Part shown: positions 33,901-41,754 of the stretch, piece by piece
Layout of the letters: each line of letters opens with the position of its first letter
Position numbering within the stretch: the stretch's first letter is position 1
DNA from: Kribbella sp. VKM Ac-2569
GTDB taxonomy: Bacteria > Actinomycetota > Actinomycetes > Propionibacteriales > Kribbellaceae
Reading direction: 5' to 3'
Assembly (NCBI RefSeq): GCF_004216905.1
Contig: NZ_SGXJ01000003.1
Span: 62,001-126,000, forward strand
Length of the DNA stretch: 64,000 nucleotides
The notes under the pieces: model-generated
What the model was told of the DNA's origin: nothing
The model's database searches: none
The model's input: the letters and a program-made list of their open reading frames with translations, nothing else
Translations under genes and position numbers: made by a program

Positions 33901-34521
33901 TACACGACCGAGGGGGAGAGCGGCGTGATCATGGCGACCTGGCCGCACGGCGGGTCGTCCGAGACACGCGGGCTGATGTACTTCAACGAGGTGTGGACCG
34001 GCCAGGAGTACCAGTTCGCCGCGCACCTGTTCTCCGAGGGCATGACCGCGGAGGCGCTGGCCGTCACCCGGGCGATGTACGAACGCTACTCGGCCGAGAA
34101 ACGCAACCCCTACAACGAGATCGAGGCCAGCGACCACTACGCCCGCGCAATGATGGGCTACGGCGTCTACCTCTCCGCCTGCGGCTACGAATACCACGGC
34201 CCCCAAGGCCACCTCGGGTTCGCGCCACGCATCCACCCGGAGGAATTCCGCTGCGCCTTCACCGCCGCCGAGGGCTGGGGCCTCTACCGCCAACGCCGTA
34301 CCCACGGCTCCCTCTCCGCATCAGTCGCCGTCCGCTACGGTCGCCTGACCCTAACCACCCTCTCCTTCGAGACCAGCGGGCCTGCACATAACGTCGAGGT
34401 CCGCGTCGGCCGTGACCGCATCCCAGCCCGGGTAGTTGCTACCGGCAACCGCGCCGTAGTCACTCTGACCCACCCGACGACCATCCCCGCCGGCCAACCC
34501 CTGGAGCTGACCCTCACATAG
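30901..34521 (+). CDS. Tat-exported GH116-like glycoside hydrolase with duplicated insert domain
   Basis: A 1206-residue protein resembling bacterial GBA2-type glucosidases. The export signal is of Tat type (LSRRTFISLSAAAVGAMAV) behind an unusual Cys-rich start. The N-terminal beta domain (PIGGG-like motif KIGMPVGGGATGQVYL) is interrupted at about residues 266-579 by two tandem copies of a roughly 155-residue beta domain (TYDGWTVTGDAFGAGPV in both). An (alpha/alpha)6 catalytic domain follows, with WEGTYCCAGTCEHVWNY and GSQWNTLDTEWFGEV; Glu749 and Asp868 are my tentative nucleophile and acid/base by analogy. AGGAG precedes the ATG. The insert may bind carbohydrate. Confidence 0.82.
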   Translation: MTTPELPPGCANRSCAGDCPRAHLSRRTFISLSAAAVGAMAVPGQALAALAAPPRRDPAVLFDRGTPTTYTGAALPKIGMPVGGGATGQVYLAGDGRLWAWDIFNPTSFPLGGADFSGHNYADPLSADQPGASQFGQGFALRTTTRGRTSTRTVDAAGFKDVRFTGSYPIGRVAYADADSPVSVQLEAFSPFVPLATLDSTLPTTIMAFTLRNTSSASVSTTLLGYAENPVCINSRLQQPTTLQARAFTGGIQFGAIDDTTAEQGDILFEDWEKDTYDGWTVTGDAFGAGPVRPLDVPNLMKRFGDLNVSGTRFVTSYDFRGGANDGATGKLISREFTVERRYVAVGVSGGRHPGETCVNVLVDGQVVASATGDESEPLVAQMLDLAAYRGRTARIEIVDASTGAWGHLSCDAIVFTDRPDIVFETWDKPTYDGWTVTGDAFGAGPVTAAETPDGFRRPFGVRTELNVSGRFVTSYNFRGTGDPDQYTGSLTSRDFVIERRFVTAWVGGGHHKGETCLNVVVDGKVVASATGTDIEPLTAVSMDVGAFAGRTARIQIVDNHTGGWGHVNVDRILFSDRPIRRQPVAERPDGGTLALAALTPGGVARPSIADWSSVEALFDSAAGPGDSDGPQAGTVAVTVTLRPGESRTIRFAYGWFFPNPERELFAELVGASTFRRHYATRFSSARQVVEYVGKHADRLERDTKLWVKTWYDDSSLPHWFLERTLATASTIATSTCYRWDDGRFYAWEGTYCCAGTCEHVWNYAQAIGRLFPDLERDTRERVDLGIAFRPSGEIGNRGEAGDASTSFADGQTGTILRIYREHQMSKDSTFLRRVWPRIRTAVEFLVTHRDGADEDGIFRGSQWNTLDTEWFGEVPWISGLYVAALRAAAAMAGEVGDGASAARYAAIADRGSAYLAEKLWNDEYGYYVQKVDPAHPTAENSNRGLFIDQMYGQTYAAQLGLPRVFPADQARAALGRLYESNFRADPGTYRPPGIGGGRVYTTEGESGVIMATWPHGGSSETRGLMYFNEVWTGQEYQFAAHLFSEGMTAEALAVTRAMYERYSAEKRNPYNEIEASDHYARAMMGYGVYLSACGYEYHGPQGHLGFAPRIHPEEFRCAFTAAEGWGLYRQRRTHGSLSASVAVRYGRLTLTTLSFETSGPAHNVEVRVGRDRIPARVVATGNRAVVTLTHPTTIPAGQPLELTLT
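31038..31052. repeat. CTAG-rich 15-mer, copy 4
   Basis: GCTAGCAGCGCTAGC in the Tat signal coding part of the GH116-like gene, identical to copy 3. Confidence 0.6.
31697..32637 (+). repeat. Tandem duplication of a ~465-bp domain-coding segment
   Basis: Two units (about 31697-32158 and 32161-32637) inside the GH116-like gene encode parallel motifs in order: TYDGWTVTGDAFGAGP, LNVSG, RFVTSY, ERRYV/ERRFV, GETC, VDGxVVASATG, ARIEIVD/ARIQIVD and WGH. The DNA has drifted at third positions, so the duplication is not recent. Confidence 0.8.
33598..33612. repeat. CTAG-rich 15-mer, copy 5
   Basis: GCTAGCGCTGCTAGA, 14 of 15 matches to copy 1, in the catalytic part of the GH116-like gene and in a different reading frame from copy 4. 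Confidence 0.5.
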
Positions 34522-34547
34522 ACCGGCGCCGCAGGCACCCCTGGTCC

Positions 34548-34607
34548 TCGAGTCGTGGATTTCGGCGTATCGACGGCGGCCGAACGCAACGTCGATCCAC
34601 GACTCGA
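34548..34607. repeat. 13-bp inverted repeat with nested hairpin
   Basis: TCGAGTCGTGGAT (34548-34560) pairs with ATCCACGACTCGA (34595-34607). The 34-nt interior holds a second stem, TTCGGC (34561-34566) with GCCGAA (34579-34584). A further CCACGACTCG copy is at 34630-34639. It could be the GH116 terminator or a repetitive element. Confidence 0.5.
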
Positions 34608-34728
34608 CGTTCCAGTGGCCAACCGAACGCCACGACTCGGCGCATTCCCGGACACGGCAGGCTTCCGCGACAGCCGGACCGACCCCCGCCTCCCTTCGAG
34701 GCCGCCCCAAGCGCTGCCAGCACAGCCG

Positions 34729-34800
34729 GGGTTATCCCTTTGTGTGCAGGGTTCTCCCTTCGTATATCAGTAGAGAACCCACCACGCGAGGGGATAACCC
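34729..34800 (+). ncRNA. 72-nt long hairpin, candidate structured RNA
   Basis: Outer arms GGGTTATCCC/GGGATAACCC (34729-34738 and 34791-34800) and inner arms GGGTTCTC/GAGAACCC (34749-34756 and 34773-34780) are separated on both sides by exactly 10 bases. Those 10-base stretches also pair at eight of ten positions. Three of the eight are G-U in the plus-strand RNA and would be A-C mismatches in the minus-strand RNA. That makes 26 of 28 pairs with a 16-nt loop, pointing to a plus-strand RNA. No promoter or T-tract is evident; it may be a 3' UTR structure, terminator or dispersed repeat. Confidence 0.45.
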
Positions 34801-34905
34801 GTCGTCTGCTCGACGGCCGACCGCCGGGCTGGCTGTTCGGTCGAGTACGTCGAGCATTGCGCGCACCGCCCGTGCCGAAGCCGAGGTGGGGGACGAGGAG
34901 CTGCG

Positions 34906-35934
34906 TCAGTTCGTGTCGGGCTCCGCTACGTGGCAGGCGGCCTCGTGGTTCTTGCCGAGGACCCGGAGGAGCGGGGTCTCCGAGTGGCAGCGGTCTACGG
35001 CGAGTGGGCAGCGCCAGCGGAAACGGCAGCCGGGTGCGGGGTCGATGACCTTCGGGGGTTCGCCGGTGTCGCCTTCGATGCCCGTGTTCAGCGGCGCGCG
35101 AGGATCGGGGACGGCGCCGAGGAGCAGGTCCGTGTACGGGTGCTTCGGGTTCTGCAGGACCGACTCGGTCGGACCGGTCTCGACGACGTGCCCGGCGTAC
35201 ATGATCATCAACCGGTCGGCGACGTACCGCGCGCTCGCGATGTCGTGGGTGATGTAGAGGAACGAGACCCCTTCGGAGCGGCGCAGTTCCGCCATCAGGT
35301 TCAGCAGCCCGATCCGGATCGACACGTCCAGCATCGACACCGGTTCGTCGGCGAGGATCAGTTTCGGCTTGTGCGCGAGCGCCTGCGCGAACCCGATCCG
35401 TTGCCGCTGGCCACCACTCAGCTCGTACGGGTACCGGTGCATGACGTCGCCGGCCGGCGACAGGCCCACGGCCTCGATGACCCGCTCCGCCTCCTCGAAC
35501 CGTTGCGCTTTCGTCGTCAGGTCCCGCCGGTGCAGCTTCAGGCTCCGCAGGATTCCGTGCTTCACCCGGAACGCCGGGTTCAGCGACGAGAACGGATCCT
35601 GGAACACCATCGGTACGTCGCCCCGGTAGGACAGCTGATCCTTCCGGGAGCGGTACGTCGAGGTTGCCCGTCCCTGGTAGAAGATCTCGCCGCTCGTCGG
35701 CTTGTAGACCCCCGCCAGCAGTCGCGCGATCGTACTCTTGCCGCTCCCGCTCTCACCGGCCAGCGCGACGATCTCCTGCCGCCCGATCGTGAAGTTCACC
35801 TCGTCGACCGCGTGCAGCATCTGCCGCGAGAAGCCCCGCCCGACCCGGAAGTGCCGGGTCAGTTCCCTTGCCTCAAGCAACGGCGCGGCGGCGGACTCGG
35901 TCACGCCGGCCTCGTTCACGTCTACTGACGTCAT
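34906..35934 (-). CDS. Opp/Dpp-type ABC importer ATPase (OppF-like)
   Basis: A 342-residue ATP-binding subunit of a peptide/nickel/oligosaccharide-type ABC importer. Walker A is ALAGESGSGKSTIARLL, the signature YELSGGQRQRIG, Walker B PKLILADEPVSMLD, and it has the C-terminal oligopeptide-family extension with Cys residues (PGCRFRWRCP). The start overlaps the OppD-like stop by four bases (ATGA). It is the last gene of the six-gene set kinase, binding protein, two permeases, two ATPases. Confidence 0.93.
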   Translation of the reverse strand: MTSVDVNEAGVTESAAAPLLEARELTRHFRVGRGFSRQMLHAVDEVNFTIGRQEIVALAGESGSGKSTIARLLAGVYKPTSGEIFYQGRATSTYRSRKDQLSYRGDVPMVFQDPFSSLNPAFRVKHGILRSLKLHRRDLTTKAQRFEEAERVIEAVGLSPAGDVMHRYPYELSGGQRQRIGFAQALAHKPKLILADEPVSMLDVSIRIGLLNLMAELRRSEGVSFLYITHDIASARYVADRLMIMYAGHVVETGPTESVLQNPKHPYTDLLLGAVPDPRAPLNTGIEGDTGEPPKVIDPAPGCRFRWRCPLAVDRCHSETPLLRVLGKNHEAACHVAEPDTN

Positions 35935-36917
35935 GATGTGCGCTCCCGGACCGGTTCCTTGACATGGAGCAGGCAGCGCGCCTGAACGGCCCCTACCTGG
36001 TAGAGCTCCGGCTCGATCTTCGGGCAGTCCTCGAACGCCTTCGGGCAGCGCGGCTGGAACCGGCAGCCCGGCGGCGGATCGGCCAGGTTCGGCGGACTGC
36101 CAGGGATGCCCGTCAACGGCACCTTGGGTCCGCGGATCGACGGGAACGCGTCCAGCAGCCCGGCGCTGTACGGATGCTCCGGATGATCGAACACTGCGCG
36201 CGTGTCACCGAACTCGACGACCTGCCCGGCGTACATCACCACCAGCTTGTCCGAGAAGTGACTGACCAGCGACATGTCGTGCGTGACGAAGATGACCGCG
36301 AACCCGAGCTGCTTCTGCAGTTCCTTGATCTGCACCATCAGCGACCGTTGCGCGACCACGTCGAGTGCGGACGTCGGCTCGTCCATGATGATCAGGTCCG
36401 GCGTGAACAGCAGCGCCATCGCGATCATCGCCCGCTGCCGCATGCCGCCGCTGAGCTGGTGCGGGTAGCTCTTCAGGTGGATCGGGTCGATCCCGACCAG
36501 CCGCAGTACCTCGGCCGGCCGCTCGTCGGCCACCGGTTCGTCGTGGGCCATGATCGTGTCGCGGAACTGCGCGCCGATGCTCTTCACCGGGTTGAGCGCG
36601 TTCATCGCGCTCTGCATCACGACGGAGAAGTCGCGCCACCGCAGCGCGGACAGCTTCTTCTCGCTCATCCCCACCAGGTCCTGGCCCTGGAACGTCACAC
36701 TGCCACCGGTGATCGCGGCGGGCGAGCTGAGCAGCTGCGCGATCGCGAACAGCAGCGTCGACTTGCCGCACCCGGACTCGCCGACCACGCCGACGAACTC
36801 ACCGGCGTGGACGTCGAGATCCACGTGGTCGACCGCGACGACCGGGCGGTCCCCGGTGTCGTACTCGACCGTCAGGTCCCGAACTTCAAGAAGTGGCCGG
36901 TTATCAAGACTTGGCAC
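35931..36917 (-). CDS. Opp/Dpp-type ABC importer ATPase (OppD-like)
   Basis: A 328-residue ATPase pairing with the OppF-like subunit. Walker A is GVVGESGCGKSTLLFAI, signature HQLSGGMRQRAMIAMAL, Walker B PDLIIMDEPTSALDV, and it has the C-terminal PPGCRFQPRCPKAF extension. The GTG at 36917 has GGAGG upstream and overlaps the permease gene by 14 bases, giving translational coupling; longer frames only add permease-derived sequence. Confidence 0.92.
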   Translation of the reverse strand: MPSLDNRPLLEVRDLTVEYDTGDRPVVAVDHVDLDVHAGEFVGVVGESGCGKSTLLFAIAQLLSSPAAITGGSVTFQGQDLVGMSEKKLSALRWRDFSVVMQSAMNALNPVKSIGAQFRDTIMAHDEPVADERPAEVLRLVGIDPIHLKSYPHQLSGGMRQRAMIAMALLFTPDLIIMDEPTSALDVVAQRSLMVQIKELQKQLGFAVIFVTHDMSLVSHFSDKLVVMYAGQVVEFGDTRAVFDHPEHPYSAGLLDAFPSIRGPKVPLTGIPGSPPNLADPPPGCRFQPRCPKAFEDCPKIEPELYQVGAVQARCLLHVKEPVRERTS

Positions 36918-37830
36918 GTCGCCTCCGAACAGGCCGCAGCGCTGGGTTGCTGATCTCGTCGAACGCGTAGTTGAGCAGGGCGAACGACACACCGAGCAGC
37001 GCGACCGCGAGACCCGGTGAGAGCGCCCACGCGGGCAGGCCGTTCACCAGGGCGCCCTGGTTCTGCGCCCAGTAGAGCATCGTGCCCCAGCTCAGCGAGT
37101 TGGGATCGCCGAGCCCGAGGAACTGCAGGCCGGCGGCGGTGAGCACGGAGTACAGCGCCGCGCCGAGGAAGTTCGCGACGATCAGCGAGATCATCGTCGG
37201 CAGCACCTCGACCACGATGATGTACGACGATCGCTCGCCACGCACCCGCGCCGACTCCAGGAAGTCCCGGTTCCGCAGCGACAACGCCTGCGCCCGCATC
37301 TGTCTGGCCCCGTACGACCACCCGGTCAGGATCAGCACGATGATGATCACGGTCAGGTTGCCCTTACCGGCGTACGTCGCCAGCACGATGATCAGCGGGA
37401 ACGTCGGGAGCACCAGGAAGATGTCCGTCAGCATCGACAACCCGTCGTCCGCGAACCCGCCGAGGTACGCCGCCGAGACACCGATGATCACCGACAGGAT
37501 CGTGGCGCCGAGACCGGCGACGACCGCGATCACCAGCGACTCCCGGGTGCTGTAGATCAGCTCGGCGTACACGTCCTGCCCGAGACCCGTCGTACCGAGC
37601 CAGTGCTCGCCGGAGGGTTTCGCCAGCGGTACGTCGCCGATCGCGCGTGGATCGCCGTGCAGCCAGGGCACGAACAGATGTGGGAACGCGGCGAGCAGGA
37701 TGAACAGGAGCAGCAGCGCTGCACCGACCATGGCCTTGCGGTTCCGCAGGATCGCCCGCAGCAAACCACCGCGTGGACGGCGGGTCGCACTCGGGGCCGG
37801 AGCAGCGGTGCCGGCAACAATTGCACTCAT
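36904..37830 (-). CDS. ABC importer permease (DppC-like)
   Basis: A 308-residue BPD_transp_1 permease with an N-terminal cytoplasmic stretch, one early helix (MVGAALLLLFILLAAFPHLF) and about five later ones. The coupling-loop region reads RNRDFLESARVRGERSSYII (the EAA-type loop of the Dpp/Opp family). It forms the membrane channel with the DppB-like protein. An 82-bp gap separates it from that gene, containing GC-rich repeats but no new promoter I can defend. Confidence 0.92.
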   Translation of the reverse strand: MSAIVAGTAAPAPSATRRPRGGLLRAILRNRKAMVGAALLLLFILLAAFPHLFVPWLHGDPRAIGDVPLAKPSGEHWLGTTGLGQDVYAELIYSTRESLVIAVVAGLGATILSVIIGVSAAYLGGFADDGLSMLTDIFLVLPTFPLIIVLATYAGKGNLTVIIIVLILTGWSYGARQMRAQALSLRNRDFLESARVRGERSSYIIVVEVLPTMISLIVANFLGAALYSVLTAAGLQFLGLGDPNSLSWGTMLYWAQNQGALVNGLPAWALSPGLAVALLGVSFALLNYAFDEISNPALRPVRRRRAKS

Positions 37831-37912
37831 CGTCGTCCTCGCTTCGCTCCGGGCGCCGATGAGCGCATGGCGCTGAGCTTGATGGTGACCTCGCTACGCT
37901 CGCTCACGTCGG

Positions 37913-38911
37913 TTACCCCTTCGTCCGGGCGCGCGGGTCGAGCAGGAACACCGCGAAGTCGCAGAGCAGGACACAGATCAGCACCGCCAGCGTCACCAGC
38001 AGGAACAGGGCCTGCAGCAACGGATAGTCGGTGCTCACCGTGGCGTTGTAGAACATGTAGCCGAGCCCCGGGTAGTTGAAGACGTACTCGACCAGGATCG
38101 TTCCGGAGATCACGAAACCGAGCGACATCGCGAACCCGGACAGGTTCGGCAGGAAAGCGTTCCGGCCGGCGTACCCGAACATGATCTTGCGGCCCGGGAT
38201 GCCCTTCGCCCGGGCCATCCGGACGTAGTCCTCGGCGAGCGTGGTCACCATGTTGTTCCGCATCGTCAGGATCCAGCCGCCGACCGCGGTGATCAGGATC
38301 GTGCTCGCCGGCAGGATGCCGTGCTTGATCACGCTCCAGACGAACTCACCGGTGAACCCGGGCGTCAGGCTCTGGTCGTAGTTGAAGTCGTTCGGCAGGA
38401 CCGGGTTGTTGCCGATCGCAAACAACGAGATCAGCAGCAGCGCCACCCAGAAGTACGGCAGCGCCGAGGTGACGATGAACACCGGCGGCACGATCCCGTC
38501 GATCAGGCCGCCGCGCCGCCAGCCGGCCACCGTTCCGATCAGCGTGCCGAGGATGAACGCGAGCACGGTCGAGATGCCGACCAGCCCGAGCGTCCACGGC
38601 AACGCGTCGCCGATCAGCGTCGTCACCGGTACGCCGAGACTGCTGCCGATCGAGACACCCCAGTGCCCGGTGACCATCGACCTCAGGTACTCGACGTACT
38701 GCAGCAGCAGGTTCTTGCCCGGGTCGAAGCCGAACTCGGCCAGCACGGTCCGCAGTTGCTCCGGTGACACCACCGAACCGCCCTTGCTGAACCTCTGCCG
38801 GAGCGCCTCCTCCGGGCTGCCCGGCATCATCCGCGGGATGAAGAAGTTCAGCGTCATCGCCGCCCACAGCGTGAGCACGAAGAACCCGAGGCGTCGTATC
38901 AGGTATCGCAC
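37913..38911 (-). CDS. ABC importer permease (DppB-like)
   Basis: A 332-residue permease with six transmembrane helices. It starts MRYLIRRLGFFVLTLWAAMTLNFFIPRMMPGSP, the usual DppB opening, and has the coupling loop EDYVRMARAKGIPGRKIMF. It partners the DppC-like permease. It lies 36 bases after the binding-protein gene and is part of the same operon. Confidence 0.93.
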   Translation of the reverse strand: MRYLIRRLGFFVLTLWAAMTLNFFIPRMMPGSPEEALRQRFSKGGSVVSPEQLRTVLAEFGFDPGKNLLLQYVEYLRSMVTGHWGVSIGSSLGVPVTTLIGDALPWTLGLVGISTVLAFILGTLIGTVAGWRRGGLIDGIVPPVFIVTSALPYFWVALLLISLFAIGNNPVLPNDFNYDQSLTPGFTGEFVWSVIKHGILPASTILITAVGGWILTMRNNMVTTLAEDYVRMARAKGIPGRKIMFGYAGRNAFLPNLSGFAMSLGFVISGTILVEYVFNYPGLGYMFYNATVSTDYPLLQALFLLVTLAVLICVLLCDFAVFLLDPRARTKG

Positions 38912-38947
38912 TCCTACCAGCTCCTCGCGCTCACGCTTAGCAATCCC

Positions 38948-40660
38948 TTACTTCTGGGCGGACTTCGAGTACAGGTTGGTCAGGACCTGACCGACATCCG
39001 GGATGTTGTACGGCGCCGGCTGCGCGTACGGGTTGTCCTGCGTCGGCCAGCCCTCCAGGTCCTTGGTGTTGTACTGGTACCAGTCGACCGACTCGGTGGT
39101 CGGGATGATCGGCACGTCCTTGATCATGTACGACGAGATCTGCTTGATCAGCTTGACCTGCGTGTCCGGGTCCGCGCTCGCGTACTGGTCGAACAGCTTG
39201 TCCACCTCGGGCTTCATGTACCGCGAGTAGTTGCTGTTCGCCTGCTTGCCGACCGGCGCGGAGTTCTTGGAGTAGAGCAGCTGCCGCAGCTCGTAGTACG
39301 GCGAGGGCCCGCCGGACAGGCTGGAGTACGCGAGGTCGTAGTCACCGGTGTACAGCTTCTGGTTGTACGACTGCTGCTGCAGGTCCTGGATCGTCAGCTC
39401 GATCCCGACCTTCTGCAGTTGCTGCTTCACGACCGCCAGCGACGCGTCCCAGTCGGTGTAGCCGGTGACCGTGATGACGTTCAGCTTCAGCGGGTTCGAC
39501 TCGGAGTACCCGGCGGTCTGCAAGAGCTGCTTGGCCTTGTCCGGGTTCGGCTTGTCGTACCCGGCGGTCGTCAGCGCGTCCTTGTCGAAGTACTTGTCGA
39601 ACGTCGGTGTGACGACACCGGTCTGGTTCGCGGCCGGCTGGTACCCGCTCTCTCCGATCTTGGAGATCTGCTCGCGGTCGAGCGCGTACGCGATCGCCTG
39701 CCGGACCTCGAGCTTGCTGGTCGCCGGACGGGACGGGTCGTTGTTCGGGACCAGGGCGACGTTCGCGGTCGGCGGGAACCAGTAGTTGTTCTGCGGCGAC
39801 TTCGCCTTGTAGAAGTTCTCGATGTTCGGGATGTACTGACCGCCCCACTGCGCCTTGCCGCTGGCCAGGTCGAGGTTCGCCGGGTTGTTGTCCAGGTACG
39901 CCGGGTACTGGACCTTCTCGACGTACGGCTTGCCGGGCTGCCAGTAGTTGCCGTTGGCGACGTACGAGATGTTGTTGCCGCTGCAGGACTCGACCGTGAA
40001 CGGCCCGGTGCCGACCGGCTTCGGGTTGGCCCAGGTGGCCGGCTTCGCCGCGGCGTCGCCGGCGGACCAGACGTGCTTGGGCACGATGCCGACCTGGTTG
40101 GCGAAGTTGAAGAAGTACGGCTCGGCGGCGGCCTTGAACTTCAGCGTGACCTTGTTGCCGGCGGCCGTCACGCTGGTCAGGCCTGCGCCGGTCCACAGCG
40201 AGTAGAGGTCGAGCGCGGGCTGCTCCTTCATCCGGGTGAAGGTGTAGACGACGTCGTCGGCGGTGAACGGCTGCCCGTCGCTCCACTTCACGCCGTCGCG
40301 GATCGTGAAGACGATCGAGTCCTTGTTCGGCGACCAGGTGAACGCGGTGGCCAGCATCGGCGTGGTGGCGCCGGCCTTCAGCACGTTGACGAACGTCAGC
40401 GGCTCGTAGACGAACCCGAGCGCGACCTGGTTGACCGCCGGGTTGAACGGGTTGAACTGGCACGGCCAGGTCTGCCCGCCGACATTGGCGATCGTGACGG
40501 TGCCGCCCTTCTTGTACTGCCCGGTGCTGCCGCCGCTGCTCGCCGACGACGACGGGTTGGACTTTGCCGCGTCCCCGATCGGCTTGTCCCCACCGCCACA
40601 CCCGGCGGTCAGTGCGCCGACCGCCAAGGCGGCGACGGCGATGCGTGTGATGCCCCTCAT
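38948..40660 (-). CDS. ABC importer solute-binding lipoprotein, SBP family 5
   Basis: A 570-residue secreted lipoprotein. The lipobox LTAGC lies after a short hydrophobic signal, then a Ser/Gly linker and the SBP_bac_5 fold (DGVKWSDGQPFTADDVVYTF is the diagnostic segment). It captures the ligand outside the membrane. Family 5 proteins often bind peptides but also oligosaccharides; the linked ROK kinase and ROK repressor favour a sugar here. It starts 31 bases after the kinase stop. Confidence 0.92.
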   Translation of the reverse strand: MRGITRIAVAALAVGALTAGCGGGDKPIGDAAKSNPSSSASSGGSTGQYKKGGTVTIANVGGQTWPCQFNPFNPAVNQVALGFVYEPLTFVNVLKAGATTPMLATAFTWSPNKDSIVFTIRDGVKWSDGQPFTADDVVYTFTRMKEQPALDLYSLWTGAGLTSVTAAGNKVTLKFKAAAEPYFFNFANQVGIVPKHVWSAGDAAAKPATWANPKPVGTGPFTVESCSGNNISYVANGNYWQPGKPYVEKVQYPAYLDNNPANLDLASGKAQWGGQYIPNIENFYKAKSPQNNYWFPPTANVALVPNNDPSRPATSKLEVRQAIAYALDREQISKIGESGYQPAANQTGVVTPTFDKYFDKDALTTAGYDKPNPDKAKQLLQTAGYSESNPLKLNVITVTGYTDWDASLAVVKQQLQKVGIELTIQDLQQQSYNQKLYTGDYDLAYSSLSGGPSPYYELRQLLYSKNSAPVGKQANSNYSRYMKPEVDKLFDQYASADPDTQVKLIKQISSYMIKDVPIIPTTESVDWYQYNTKDLEGWPTQDNPYAQPAPYNIPDVGQVLTNLYSKSAQK

Positions 40661-40691
40661 CGTCTTCTGCCTTTCGCTACTGGAATCCTGC

Positions 40692-41624
40692 TCATGCGAA
40701 TGCTTGGGCGCCGAGGTCGACTCCTGCGGCCTCGATGCCGAGGGCCAGCGCCCCGATCAGCGGTGCGTCCGTGGGAAACCGTGCCACCGAGAGTTCCGGC
40801 GGAAACGGGACGGCCGCGTCGAGGGCGCGACGCAGGCCGGGTTCGAGCTGGTCCCAGGACCGGACCAGCCCGCCGCCGACGACGATCCGGGACGGATCGA
40901 CGGCGATGGCCAGGTTGGCCAGATGCGTGGCCAGTTCCCGGACGAACTCGTCGGTGAGGACGGCGGCGTCCGGGTGGGTCCGCGCCATCGTGAAGACGTC
41001 GGCGGCCGTGACCGGTCGCCCGAGCCGGGCGGTCCCGGTGGTCTCGAGCGCCTGGCCGCTGACGACGTGTTCCAGGATCGTGCGCTCGTCGCCGGCGACG
41101 TACACGTCGGCGGGGGAGCGCAGGTTGTAGCCGATCTCGCCGGACGCTCCGTGCGCGCCGGTGATCACGGTGCCGCCGGCAACGATCGCGACCGCGAGAC
41201 CGGTGCCGAGATTGACGTAGAGCCCCGGGTCGCAACCGGTCAGCGCACCCCAGCGCAGTTCGGCCGCCGCGGCCGCCTTGACGTCGGTCGCCAGCCGCAC
41301 CGGTACGCCGGGAAACGCGTCCCGGATCAAGCGCCCGAAGGGGAGCTCGCCCCAGCCGGGAAAGGTCGGCGCCAGTTCCACGCGGTCGTCGTACGGGATG
41401 CCGAGCGTCGCCGCGCCGACACCGGCCAGCTCGTGATCCGGCGCCACCTCCGCGAGGAGTTCACGCGCCGCTGTCAGGCAGCGGGTCATGGCCTCCGCGG
41501 CTCCGGCGCCGTCCCGGCTCTCGATGGTCGTCGCGCCGAGGCGGCGACCGGACAGGTCCCCGACGGCGGCGGCGATCTTCGTGCCGCCGAAGTCCAGCCC
41601 GAGGACGGCGGGTGTCGAAACCAC
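40692..41624 (-). CDS. ROK-family sugar kinase
   Basis: A 310-residue cytoplasmic kinase. It has the phosphate-1 motif VLGLDFGGTKIAAAVGDLSG, glycine-rich YVNLGTGLAVAIVAGG, and VVGGGLVRSWDQL. The usual zinc-binding GHxxC cluster is replaced by HGASGEIGYNLRSPADVYVAGD. The GTG at 41624 is chosen because GAGGAGGTG lies seven bases upstream. It is first in the importer operon, so it probably phosphorylates a sugar released from the imported ligand. Confidence 0.9.
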   Translation of the reverse strand: MVSTPAVLGLDFGGTKIAAAVGDLSGRRLGATTIESRDGAGAAEAMTRCLTAARELLAEVAPDHELAGVGAATLGIPYDDRVELAPTFPGWGELPFGRLIRDAFPGVPVRLATDVKAAAAAELRWGALTGCDPGLYVNLGTGLAVAIVAGGTVITGAHGASGEIGYNLRSPADVYVAGDERTILEHVVSGQALETTGTARLGRPVTAADVFTMARTHPDAAVLTDEFVRELATHLANLAIAVDPSRIVVGGGLVRSWDQLEPGLRRALDAAVPFPPELSVARFPTDAPLIGALALGIEAAGVDLGAQAFA

Positions 41625-41658
41625 GGGGTGGCACCTCCTCGCCCCGACCAATAGAATC

Positions 41659-41681
41659 GATAGGAAACTAACTTAACTATC
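41659..41681. promoter_or_regulatory. ROK operator between kinase operon and repressor
   Basis: GATAG (41659-41663) and CTATC (41677-41681) flank a 13-bp core, GAAACTAACTTAA. On the minus strand it overlaps a possible promoter, TTAAGT, 17 bp, TATTGG, for the kinase operon. Likely target of the divergent ROK repressor. Confidence 0.5.
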
Positions 41682-41754
41682 AGCGGCACCACAAGGGATC
41701 GGCAGAACTTGTTGGCCGAGTTGTCCGAGTTGTTAGCGAGCGAGGGGGTTCGGC

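Larger units (their letters stand above)
34522..34905. other. Gene-free gap between convergent genes
   Basis: 384 bp between the GH116-like stop and the OppF-like stop. I find no convincing coding frame. It contains two structured inverted repeats, described separately, and otherwise nothing I can name. Confidence 0.6.

Noticed and set aside
37831..37912. GC-rich repeats between the two permease genes as a mobile element or promoter
   Set aside because: Short imperfect repeats of a kind common in GC-rich intergenic DNA (a similar one is near 871); no terminal repeats, target duplication or -10.
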